The notes under the pieces were generated by a model, which saw nothing but the letters and a program-made list of their open reading frames with translations, was not told where the DNA came from and did not search any database. From NCBI GenBank assembly GCA_900467185.1, contig UBPA01000020.1:206205-270204 (forward strand): a stretch of 64,000 nt of DNA. The letters are read 5' to 3'. The DNA is from Hyphomicrobiales bacterium. GTDB lineage: Bacteria; Pseudomonadota; Alphaproteobacteria; Rhizobiales; Rhizobiaceae. Positions 8,412 through 15,854 of this stretch are shown piece by piece. Each line of letters begins with the position of its first letter. The stretch's first letter is position 1. The translations under genes and the position numbers were made by a program.

Positions 8412-9859
8412 GCGGCATCCTTGATGTTGCGGTAGGCGGCAAGCGCCCGATCACGCGCCTTGGCATGATCGACGATCGGTTTCGGGTAGGAGTCGCCGAG
8501 CGTCACGCCAGCCTTAGCGAGGATGGCGGCGGGTGCGTCGAACGGATGATGGATCCAGTCGTTCGGCATGTCGGCAAGCTCCGGCACATGCTCCCGGACG
8601 TACAGCCCGTCGCTGTCGAACTTTTCGCCCTGCGTGATCGGGTTGAAGACACGGAAAAAGGGCGAGGCGTCTGCACCGCAGCCGGCCACCCACTGCCAAT
8701 TCATGGCATTGCTCGCAGGATCGGCATCGACGAGCGTGTCGCGAAACCAGCGTTCGCCGCGCCGCCAGTCGATCAGAAGGTCCTTCACGAGGAAGGATCC
8801 GACGATCATGCGGACGCGGTTGTGCATGGTGCCGAAGCGCCAGAGTTCGCGCATGCCGGCATCGACGATCGGAAAACCGGTCATGCCCGTCTTCCACCGG
8901 TCGAAATCCGCGTCGCCATCCGTCCAGCCGAGCTTGTCGTATCTCCGGTTCAGGCTTTCCGTCGGCATATCGGGGTTGTGAAACAGGAGATGATAGGCGA
9001 ACTCCCGCCATACCAGCTCTTTTCGGAAGGTAATGACGTCGGCCGAATCGGCTTTGGAGAGGCCGCGCGTCGCGTGCCAGATGCGGGCCGGCGAGATTTC
9101 GCCCATCGCCAGATGCGGCGAGAGGCGGGACGTTCCCGCTTCCCAGGTCCGCTCGCGCGATTCGCGATATCCGTCGATCGTGCCGTCGGTGAAGTCGTCG
9201 AGCTTTTCGCGTGCAGAGACTTCGCCCGGCGCCCAGCGCTGCGAGAAATCCGCAGCCCATTCAAGCTTCGGCAGGAGGCCCCAGTCGGCAAGCTTTTCCG
9301 ATGTCGGAAACGTCTTCGGCGCCGGGATTTTCTCTGGCGCATCCACGGGCTCGGGTGGCTCGCCACCGGCCTCGACCGCACGCCAGAAGGGCGTATAGAC
9401 CCGATAGGGACCGCCGGTCTTCGTCTTGACACGCGAGGGCTCGTGAAGGAGCGCACCGGCGAAACTCGCCGTCTCCAGCCCGTCGGACGAAAAGACCTCT
9501 TTCAGCCGCGTATCGATCGTGATGCCGGCGGGATCGTAGCGACGGTTCCAGAAGATCGCGGAGGCGCCAGTGTCCTTGATGACCTGTCGCAGAACCGTCT
9601 CTGCCTCGCCACTCTTCAGAAGAAGCCGGGAACCGCACGTCTCGATATCTGCGGAAAGGGCTGTTAGCGAATGATGCAGCCACCACGCCTGCGCTTCACC
9701 GAGCGGGCCTGTCTCTGCGGCGTCCTCGCGGATATAGAGCGGAATGATCGGACGTCCGGTTTCCACCGCAGAACTCAGCGCACGGTTGTCGTCCGTCCGG
9801 AGGTCCTTTCGGAACCATACGATGATCGGGCCTTGATCCCGTTGATGCACGTCGTCCAT
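8408..9859 (-). CDS. phr: Deoxyribodipyrimidine photolyase, class I CPD type
   Basis: 483-residue light-driven repair enzyme for UV-induced pyrimidine dimers. The N-terminal antenna domain opens IIVWFRKDLRTDDNRALS. The C-terminal FAD domain shows FRKELVWREFAYHLL, TGFPIVDAGMRELW, TGxMHNRVRM-like GTMHNRVRM, and DADPASNAMNWQWVAG. The Asn in that last segment is typical of photolyases rather than plant-type cryptochromes. It is the first gene of the minus-strand operon, with a perfect ECF-type promoter 27 bases upstream of the ATG (9857-9859). phrA of R. sphaeroides is a classic RpoE target, supporting the promoter call. Confidence 0.95.
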   Translation of the reverse strand: MDDVHQRDQGPIIVWFRKDLRTDDNRALSSAVETGRPIIPLYIREDAAETGPLGEAQAWWLHHSLTALSADIETCGSRLLLKSGEAETVLRQVIKDTGASAIFWNRRYDPAGITIDTRLKEVFSSDGLETASFAGALLHEPSRVKTKTGGPYRVYTPFWRAVEAGGEPPEPVDAPEKIPAPKTFPTSEKLADWGLLPKLEWAADFSQRWAPGEVSAREKLDDFTDGTIDGYRESRERTWEAGTSRLSPHLAMGEISPARIWHATRGLSKADSADVITFRKELVWREFAYHLLFHNPDMPTESLNRRYDKLGWTDGDADFDRWKTGMTGFPIVDAGMRELWRFGTMHNRVRMIVGSFLVKDLLIDWRRGERWFRDTLVDADPASNAMNWQWVAGCGADASPFFRVFNPITQGEKFDSDGLYVREHVPELADMPNDWIHHPFDAPAAILAKAGVTLGDSYPKPIVDHAKARDRALAAYRNIKDAA

Positions 9860-9885
9860 GTCGATCCGTCTGTTTTCTTTACCGG

Positions 9886-9914
9886 TCTTACGATCAAGGA
9901 CGGGGCGTGGATCA
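9886..9914 (-). promoter_or_regulatory. ECF sigma (RpoE/ChrR type) promoter of photolyase operon
   Basis: Read on the minus strand, TGATCC (9914-9909) is followed after exactly 18 bases by TAAGA (9890-9886). It stands 27 bases before the phr start, leaving a leader of about 20 bases. Spacing and sequence are identical in pattern to the site at 1141-1169. Expected to drive phr through the GPH symporter. Confidence 0.82.
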
Positions 9915-9980
9915 AGATGGTTTCAAAAACATACGACTGCGGTCGCGGCGCAAAGGCGCAGGCTGTGGAAGTCCCGACGC

Positions 9981-10268
9981 TCAGCAGGAAAAGCCGAACA
10001 CGCCGGAGGACGCCTGGCGTGACCGACGAAGAAGCTTCAGCGTTCTGTCCGGTTCGATCCGGTAGGTCTCGATCGCCATGCACCCGTATTCGTCGGTGAT
10101 CTGATTGGTAAAGGTGCTTCCGATCGGCGACTTCGTCAGCTTCGTCCGCGGTTGATGGCCGCCATAGGTGATGCTGCCGGGTATCGGCTCGACGTCGCGC
10201 GGCGTGCAGGCCGTAAGGGCCAGAACACCGACGACGAGAAGGGTGCCGAAAGGCGTCATCGGTCTCAT
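9981..10268 (-). CDS. Small lipoprotein, hypothetical
   Basis: 95-residue predicted lipoprotein. The signal peptide (TPFGTLLVVGVLALTAC) ends in the lipobox LTAC, with lipidated Cys near residue 20. The mature part contains SITYGGHQPRTKLTKSPIGSTF and ends in Cys. Start ATG at 10266-10268, with an in-frame TTG two codons upstream. It lies 2 bases after the stop of the upstream small gene, so the two probably form an operon. Function unknown. Confidence 0.75.
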   Translation of the reverse strand: MRPMTPFGTLLVVGVLALTACTPRDVEPIPGSITYGGHQPRTKLTKSPIGSTFTNQITDEYGCMAIETYRIEPDRTLKLLRRSRQASSGVFGFSC

Positions 10269-10270
10269 AC

Positions 10271-10453
10271 TCAAAACGCCCCGCCGGTCACGGGATTGAC
10301 CACCGGCCGGTCGCCGGTATCTCTCTCGTCTGCAGGCTTGACGAAGGTCGGGGCGACGGAGTCTTTTTCATCCACGACCGCGTCGTCCGCTGTCGGACGG
10401 ATGTCGTCGGGGCGTTTCTGCTCGGACGTGCCGTTATGCTCGCTGGTACCCAT
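10271..10453 (-). CDS. Small hydrophilic hypothetical protein (60 aa)
   Basis: 60 residues, polar and acidic, starting MGTSEHNGTSEQKRPDD and ending VVNPVTGGAF. Start ATG at 10451-10453 has CGGAGA upstream; longer in-frame extensions lack a ribosome site. It is the last chromosomal gene before the left attachment repeat. No recognisable domain. Confidence 0.6.
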   Translation of the reverse strand: MGTSEHNGTSEQKRPDDIRPTADDAVVDEKDSVAPTFVKPADERDTGDRPVVNPVTGGAF

Positions 10454-10586
10454 GATCGATTCTCCGTTGACCGGGAAAAACACGGGGTCGAACCAAATGT
10501 TCCGGCATGCGGATGGGAACGGTATAAGAATGAGGCGTGTGCGGTAGACGTGACCGAAGCCACATGCCATGATCTCAAGAAAAGAT

Positions 10587-10604
10587 ATGGCTCCCCGGGC
10601 CGGA
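10587..10604. repeat. attL core (18 bp)
   Basis: atggctccccgggccgga, identical to 52496-52513. It corresponds to the 3' end of tRNA-Asn including the CCA region. Flanking bases differ on both sides, as expected for a crossover core. Confidence 0.88.
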
Positions 10605-10759
10605 GAATTTATAGCGTCCATAACGGCAACGTTGCCAATATGGTCAAGTCGCAAGCTGTTGCTATAGCTTATTTTTCGGCGCCGCACTTAACCATAGCGT
10701 CTAAAGCGCCTATATATAGCGCAGACCCTAAGAGTGGGGAAAAAGCGGGGAAGATATGC
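10605..10759. other. attL arm and integrase promoter region
   Basis: Short intergenic stretch between attL and the integrase start. It contains the perfect 12-bp palindrome GGCAACGTTGCC (10625-10636) and an AT-rich TATATATAG segment around 10711. These are candidate integrase or excisionase arm sites and the int promoter. No gene seen. Confidence 0.4.
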
Positions 10760-11935
10760 ATGGGGATCCATACCACAAACGCCCTCACAGTTAAGGCAAT
10801 CACCGCTAGCAAGGCGGCCAAATTACGGGACGGCGGCGGCCTATGGCTCGTCACGAAGGGCACAGGGCGCTACTGGATCTTCGCATACACTTTCGCTGGC
10901 CTTCGCCGGGAGATGGGCCTTGGTCCTCTTCATAACGTGACCCTCGCGGAAGCACGCGAGAAAGCATCAGAGGCCCGCAAGCTCGTTCGTCAGGGCAAGG
11001 ACCCGTTGGCGCTACGGCAAGAGGAAGCTGAAGACAAGCCGGCCGCTATCACGTTTGGGGCCTATGCGGATGGGTTTATTGATGCCGCCGTGAAGGCCGG
11101 TCGGTGGCGTGGCGGCAAGACTGAGGCCCGCTGGCGCAATCTCGTAGAGAAGCATGCAAAACCGATCAGAGCGAAAGCCGTAGGCGATATCACCGTTAAA
11201 GACGTCTTGTTAGTTTTGCGCCCGGTATGGGGTGTAAAGCAGGAGACTTCTGAAAAGCTAAGAGAGGCAATCGAGCGGATCCTTTATGCCGCGAAAGTCG
11301 AAGGTCATAGAACCGGCGATAATCCCGCCGCCTGGAAAGGCAATCTCGAGCACATCCTGCACAAACCGGACGAATTGACCACGCGCACGCACCACGCCGC
11401 AATGTCCTATGACGCCCTGCCGGCCTTCATGACACGATTGGCTGAGGTCAATGGTGTCAGTGCCCGAGCGTTAGAGTTCACGATTCTAACGGCTGCACGT
11501 AGCGGTGAGGTGAGGGGTGCAGTTTGGTCGGAGATCGACCTTGTAGAGCGAGTCTGGTGCATCCCACCAACCCGCATGAAGAGTGGAAAGCTGCACCGGG
11601 TTCCCCTCTCAGTCGAGGCCGTTGCCGTCCTTGACCGGATGAAGGCCCAGTCGGTGAATGACCTGGTTTTCCCAGGCACACGTGACAAGAAACCTCTCTC
11701 AGATGCCAGCCTCGCAAAAGCACTGAGGGCCGCTGACACTGGCGACGCGACCGTCCATGGATTTCGATCCGCGTTCCGAGACTGGGCAACTGAAGTCGCG
11801 CATGCGCCACGGGAGATCGCAGAGGCGGCTTTGTCTCATATCACAGGAGATGCAGTCGAGAGAGCTTACGCACGATCAGATGCGCTGGAGAGGCGCCGCA
11901 TATTAATGCAGGCTTGGGCGGACCACTGTAAATAA
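10760..11935 (+). CDS. int: Tyrosine-recombinase integrase (P4-like, DUF4102 N-terminus)
   Basis: 391-residue site-specific recombinase. The N-terminal LTVKAITASKAAKLRDGGGLWLVTKGTGRYWIFAYTF matches the DUF4102 arm-binding domain of P4/tRNA-targeting integrases. Catalytic residues visible: Arg in TAARSGEVRG, Lys in RMKSGKLHRVPLS, the H-x2-R of VHGFRSAFRDW, and the nucleophile Tyr in RAYARSD. ATG at 10760 has GGGGAAG upstream; the open frame extends further 5' but without a good start. Placement next to attL and the tRNA target make it the likely enzyme that integrated the element. Confidence 0.93.
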   Translation: MGIHTTNALTVKAITASKAAKLRDGGGLWLVTKGTGRYWIFAYTFAGLRREMGLGPLHNVTLAEAREKASEARKLVRQGKDPLALRQEEAEDKPAAITFGAYADGFIDAAVKAGRWRGGKTEARWRNLVEKHAKPIRAKAVGDITVKDVLLVLRPVWGVKQETSEKLREAIERILYAAKVEGHRTGDNPAAWKGNLEHILHKPDELTTRTHHAAMSYDALPAFMTRLAEVNGVSARALEFTILTAARSGEVRGAVWSEIDLVERVWCIPPTRMKSGKLHRVPLSVEAVAVLDRMKAQSVNDLVFPGTRDKKPLSDASLAKALRAADTGDATVHGFRSAFRDWATEVAHAPREIAEAALSHITGDAVERAYARSDALERRRILMQAWADHCK

Positions 11936-12012
11936 ACATCGCGGCCATCTTGCCTAATTTGTAAAATGAACTTAGAAACAAGTCCCCATACAAATAGCCT
12001 ATCAAAGACCTG

Positions 12013-12036
12013 TTGTCAATCTACCAGATTTGACAA
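12013..12036. promoter_or_regulatory. Inverted repeat upstream of AlpA-like gene (operator candidate)
   Basis: TTGTCAA (12013-12019) and TTGACAA (12030-12036) form a 7-bp inverted repeat with a 10-base spacer. A further TGTCAA follows at about 12040. It lies 27 bases before the alpA-like start and could be its operator or a promoter element. Confidence 0.45.
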
Positions 12037-12062
12037 ACGTGTCAACCCCAGAGGAGAAAATA

Positions 12063-12281
12063 ATGAAATCTGCCAACGACAATGTGCCCGCCCTAATCTC
12101 GTTGAACGCCGCAGCGGCGATGACAAGCCTCTCGAGGACAATGATCAACCGGTACCGGGCAGAAGGGCGCTTCCCTGTGCACGTCGATCTAGGAGACCGG
12201 CGTATCGCCTTCGTGCGGGCCGAAGTCGAGGAATGGATAAAAGGGAAGATTGCCGCTCGATCGACAGCCCAGGCAGCCTGA
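12063..12281 (+). CDS. AlpA-like MerR-type helix-turn-helix regulator/excisionase
   Basis: 72-residue DNA-binding protein. LISLNAAAAMTSLSRTMINRYRAEGRFPVHVDLGDRRIAFVRAEVEEWI is the AlpA / phage-excisionase fold: HTH plus a wing with the Arg-Ile-Ala-Phe strand. AlpA proteins activate integrase or excise elements. ATG at 12063 follows GAGGAGAAAATA, a strong ribosome site. It lies 127 bases downstream of the integrase on the same strand, a classic int-alpA pairing of genomic islands. Confidence 0.88.
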   Translation: MKSANDNVPALISLNAAAAMTSLSRTMINRYRAEGRFPVHVDLGDRRIAFVRAEVEEWIKGKIAARSTAQAA

Positions 12282-12458
12282 CACACTCCCCGGCCACGTC
12301 GTCGTGGAAAACTGCCGGCCGGCGGGCCCTAGACGATCGCCGCTCATCAGCGGTTAATCATACGAGCCGTGCGGAAATATCCGCCAGAACAACCAATAAC
12401 CTTACCATCACCCCAACACCACAACAGCGTCCGGCCATCGGCCGGCGGAGGAGAATCC

Positions 12459-12827
12459 ATGCGTATAATCCACAACACACGCCTCGACCGCATCACTGCG
12501 ACCGGCGCACCCCAGCAGGAGACAAAAGAACGAACCGTTCGCGGATACGGAATGTCGATCGACTTCCTTGATGGGTACGCCGCAGACGCACGAATTTTCG
12601 AAAAGACTTCCGCAGTGCTTCACCCCGAGCGCGCTGCATTGACCGAAGGTGAAGCTGGCAATCGTCGCCGCTTTGGGTTTGTCGAGCATTACGGCGACAA
12701 ACCCGCGCCGAAATCCGGGGTGATGCGCTACGTCGGCGACGCCTTTTTCGCAGATCCACGAACGGCGGAATTTGTCTGGCAGGCCGTTATCGAGAAAATC
12801 GAGAACGATGCTGAGGGTCGCCGATGA
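12459..12827 (+). CDS. Hypothetical phage early protein (122 aa)
   Basis: 122 residues beginning MRIIHNTRLDRITATGAP, acidic towards the C-terminus, no domain I recognise. ATG at 12459 has GGCGGAGGAGAA upstream, which fixes the start; upstream in-frame codons are not needed. Its stop overlaps the next ATG by 4 bases, so it is in one early operon with the SpoVG-like and primase-helicase genes. Confidence 0.7.
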   Translation: MRIIHNTRLDRITATGAPQQETKERTVRGYGMSIDFLDGYAADARIFEKTSAVLHPERAALTEGEAGNRRRFGFVEHYGDKPAPKSGVMRYVGDAFFADPRTAEFVWQAVIEKIENDAEGRR

Positions 12828-13099
12828 AAGTTACCGATATCCACCGTACCACCCCGCAGCCCGGCAAAGCCGTTCGCGCCATCGCAACCTTCGACATCGA
12901 GCTTTCCGACGACGTCAGAATGTTCGGGCTGAAGCTTATGGAAACGCCCGGAGGGCGTTTCTTAATCTACGCTCCTTCCGCCAACGGAGGACGACGGCTA
13001 GCAACATTCTCCCCAGCGCTATCCGACAAAATCGCCGACCTCGCCGCATCCGAACTCGAAAGGGCGAACAACAGCCATGGCTCCAATCCCCGCATCTAA
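12824..13099 (+). CDS. Small early protein with possible SpoVG resemblance
   Basis: 91 residues. The opening VTDIHRTTPQPGKAVRAIATFDIELSDDVRMFGLKLMETPGGRFLIYAPS recalls the SpoVG layout: a V-T-D-I start, a strand with RAIA, then GRFLI(A/Y)P. SpoVG proteins bind nucleic acid. The resemblance is by eye and weak. It overlaps the neighbouring genes on both sides (4 and 23 bases), so it is translated as part of the early replication operon. Confidence 0.65.
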   Translation: MKVTDIHRTTPQPGKAVRAIATFDIELSDDVRMFGLKLMETPGGRFLIYAPSANGGRRLATFSPALSDKIADLAASELERANNSHGSNPRI

Positions 13100-15230
13100 T
13101 CCCGTAGTGCCCATCACTTTCGACTATGCCGCCATTCGCACTCACGTTGAAATGATGCACGGCCTTGCCAGCGGCGTGAACGGCTTGCTGGTGGTGTCGA
13201 CGTTTTATGCAAATCCTAACGGGGACAAGGATGTGCCGGGCGTCGTCAGCCACCATCGCGTCGGTGACGTTGATGGCATGGTCGAGGCAATCGTGTGCCA
13301 TGCCGAAACTCCCAATGCGAATGTGTTCGCGGGTCTGCAAGTCATGCGGCCCGACCTCGAACGCGGCAAGCGTGGAACAGAAAGCGACATCCTGGCTCTC
13401 TTGGGGCTTGTTGTCGATCTCGACGCGGACACAGGGTGCGACGGCGCCATGCCGATCGAGCCGCACCTCGTCCTTGAAACTTCACCCGGCAATCGGCAGC
13501 CGTTCGTCCTTTTTGACCGACCGGTTGAGCCGGCAGAGGCAAAGCCGCTTGCGGCCGCACTCAAACGTGCGACAGGCTCCGATCATGGCACGGCTGACAT
13601 CGCGCACGTCTGGCGAATTCCCGGTACGCTGAATTTTCCGAATCGGAAAAAGCTAGAGCGAGGTCGTTCAGTTGACCCTGCGAGCGTATTCGTAGTGGAG
13701 GGGTGGCAGGGCGATCTTATATCAGTTGAGGATATGCGCGCGGCGCTGGAGCCCTGGGCCGCCGACGTCAGGGAGGCATCTTCATTCGCTATGGGCGAGC
13801 TTCCGGCAAGTGGCAGCGTGCATGCGGGTGACCGGGCGGCGGAGTTGCTGGCCGCCTGTGACGTTGGCGACCGCTCGAACCACGCGGCGCGCGTAGTCGA
13901 GCAGTTAGCCTTCGACGGCCACTCGCCAGAGGCGGCGCTGCTTTTGTTCCTCAATGCGCCCGGCGACTGGCTCACCCGATATCCCACGGAAGATCGTGCG
14001 ACGTCAGACTTTCGGAGACTTTGGGGAAAGTTTGCGGTACCGCTCATTGAAGAGCGCGAGCAACTATCCGTTTCCGTGTCCGGCTTCCTTGATCGTGTTG
14101 CGAGTAAGCCGCCGCTGGTCGCGGCTAACGACAACAAGCCTCAGGCGACTGACGGTCTTCCTTTCGTGTTCCCCAGTGTCTGGGAGGGGGTGCCAGTACC
14201 ACGGCGCGAATGGTTCATAGAGAAATACGTCCCACTTCGCACCGTGACACTTCTTACTGGCGACGGGGGGCTCGGCAAGTCACTTCTAACGCTCCAAGTA
14301 AGTATCGCCTCAGCATTGGGGTGCGAGTCTGTTGGCCTTAATCCAAGGCAGGGTCGGACGCTATACGTCGGCGCCGAGGACGAGGTCGACGAGTTCCATC
14401 GGCGTATCAACGATGTTCTCGCTGCCGCGGGAGCGTCTTATCGCGATTTGCGGGAAAATTTCCTGCTTTTGCCCCTTGCTGACAGGGACGCAACTCTGGC
14501 GCTACCAGACAAGAGCGGAAAGATGGTGCCAACACCTCTCTTTGAGCGGCTTTTCGATCGCATTGTGGAGTTTCGCCCCGGGCTCGTCGTGCTTGATACG
14601 TCGGCGGACCTATACGGAGGGGACGAAATCAAGAGATCTCAGGTGCGGCAGTTCGTTGCAATGCTAAGGCAGATCGCGATCATCTGTGACTGCGCCGTAA
14701 TCCTGCTTAGCCATCCATCTGTTTCAGGGATGCAAAGCGGCGCAGGGACGTCGGGCAGTACTGCATGGAATAATTCCGTGAGGTCTCGTCTCTATTTGAC
14801 GGGGGAAACAGGCGAGGGGGCGGACCCCGACGGCCGCATTTTGACAAACATGAAAAGCAATTACGGCGCCAAAGGTGGAGCGCTGAAGATGAGATGGGAG
14901 AAGGGCGTTTTCGTGCTCAATGACGGATCGACCCCGAATCCAACCCGGAGGTTGATGGAGGCAAAAGCCGAAGCTGTCTTTCTTGCTCTGCTGTCGAAAT
15001 TCAGCAGGCAAGGGGTTGTGGTCGGAACCATTCCAGGGACGAACTATGCGCCCGCAAAGATGGCTGAGCGAGCTGACGCCGACGGCGTCGAGAAGAAGGC
15101 TTTGGCCTCGGCTATGTTGCGCCTTCTTGATGACGGCAGGGTCAAGGTCATCGAGGAGGGCCCGCCCTCAAAGCCGAGGCGTCGGCTCATAGTGTCAGCG
15201 GAAGACTACGGCGCGAAAGACGGAAATTAG
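13077..15230 (+). CDS. Primase-helicase replication protein (RepA-like AAA ATPase with primase-like N-terminus)
   Basis: 717-residue phage replication protein. The N-terminal half holds GLVVDLDAD and HVWRIPGTLNFPNRKK, as in RepB/prim-pol-like primase domains of phage and plasmids. The C-terminal half is a RecA-like ATPase: Walker A TGDGGLGKSLL near residue 400, LYVGAEDEVDEFHRR, Walker B LVVLDTSADLYGGDE, and ILLSHPSVSG, as in RepA/AAA_25 helicases. It probably primes and unwinds at the phage origin. A GGTGGAA repeat cluster directly follows the gene. Confidence 0.88.
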   Translation: MAPIPASNPVVPITFDYAAIRTHVEMMHGLASGVNGLLVVSTFYANPNGDKDVPGVVSHHRVGDVDGMVEAIVCHAETPNANVFAGLQVMRPDLERGKRGTESDILALLGLVVDLDADTGCDGAMPIEPHLVLETSPGNRQPFVLFDRPVEPAEAKPLAAALKRATGSDHGTADIAHVWRIPGTLNFPNRKKLERGRSVDPASVFVVEGWQGDLISVEDMRAALEPWAADVREASSFAMGELPASGSVHAGDRAAELLAACDVGDRSNHAARVVEQLAFDGHSPEAALLLFLNAPGDWLTRYPTEDRATSDFRRLWGKFAVPLIEEREQLSVSVSGFLDRVASKPPLVAANDNKPQATDGLPFVFPSVWEGVPVPRREWFIEKYVPLRTVTLLTGDGGLGKSLLTLQVSIASALGCESVGLNPRQGRTLYVGAEDEVDEFHRRINDVLAAAGASYRDLRENFLLLPLADRDATLALPDKSGKMVPTPLFERLFDRIVEFRPGLVVLDTSADLYGGDEIKRSQVRQFVAMLRQIAIICDCAVILLSHPSVSGMQSGAGTSGSTAWNNSVRSRLYLTGETGEGADPDGRILTNMKSNYGAKGGALKMRWEKGVFVLNDGSTPNPTRRLMEAKAEAVFLALLSKFSRQGVVVGTIPGTNYAPAKMAERADADGVEKKALASAMLRLLDDGRVKVIEEGPPSKPRRRLIVSAEDYGAKDGN

Positions 15231-15254
15231 ATTCCGTTAATGTTCGACCATGAC

Positions 15255-15356
15255 TTCCACCAGCCTTCGACCACCTTCCACCGCGCCTTCCCTACCACCC
15301 CCCTATAACCCCCGTGGTGGTGGAACACCCCACCACCGTGGTGGAACACGGTGGAA
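15255..15356. repeat. GGTGGAA/TTCCACC repeat cluster, candidate replication origin
   Basis: Five copies of a heptamer in about 100 bases: TTCCACC at 15255-15261 and 15276-15282, then GGTGGAA at 15319-15325, 15340-15346 and 15350-15356. Two of them form a 12-bp direct repeat GTGGTGGAACAC (15317-15328, 15338-15349) with a 21-bp period. The cluster sits 25 bases after the primase-helicase stop, where phage origins often lie. No gene in 15231-15453. Confidence 0.5.
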
Positions 15357-15453
15357 GAATGCCACCACTACGGCTTGTGGTTTATATTAGAAAATCGCCA
15401 TTCTAGCAGGAGAACAGCATGCCCATCCCGCCTTACAGAATTGCCCCCCAACC

Positions 15454-15852
15454 ATGAGCGGCCGCATTCGAACCGCAGCGCAATCCGCCCAGCGGAACAC
15501 CGCCAGGCTGAAGGAGACCTTTCTCACTCTCGCCGCTGACAGTTGCGCGCCTCGTGACCCAAGGGAGCAAGGTGCACATTATCGGCGGCACCTCGCTGAC
15601 GCTCACCGGGTGATCGAAACTCTTCAACTTAAGATCTCAGAACTTGAGGCGGAGCGGGACAAGATCAAACAGCAGGCCCAGTACGATCTGAGCCTCTGTG
15701 TGACCCGAGGAGAAGCCGAACGCGAACGACTTGCTGCTTTCCGGCTCGCGCGAGGCAAGGCAGCGCTACTTGCGGAAGGCGAGGGCGGAATCACCACCGA
15801 GCTGTCCAACGCTATTGAAGAAATCCCAGATCTCAAACCGAAGTGGATTTAG
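15454..15852 (+). CDS. Hypothetical coiled-coil protein (132 aa)
   Basis: 132 residues. A central heptad-rich stretch (RVIETLQLKISELEAERDKIKQ) predicts a coiled coil. No known domain. It lies between the repeat cluster and the next gene, whose ATG is 2 bases after its stop, so both are likely cotranscribed. Start ATG chosen because it begins in the AT-poor region after the repeats; ribosome site weak. Confidence 0.6.
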   Translation: MSGRIRTAAQSAQRNTARLKETFLTLAADSCAPRDPREQGAHYRRHLADAHRVIETLQLKISELEAERDKIKQQAQYDLSLCVTRGEAERERLAAFRLARGKAALLAEGEGGITTELSNAIEEIPDLKPKWI

Positions 15853-15854
15853 GT

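Noticed and set aside
7035..8435. 466-codon plus-strand frame
   Set aside because: Antisense to the COG2907 flavoprotein, which has clear FAD motifs.
8465..9667. 400-codon plus-strand frame
   Set aside because: Antisense shadow of the photolyase gene.
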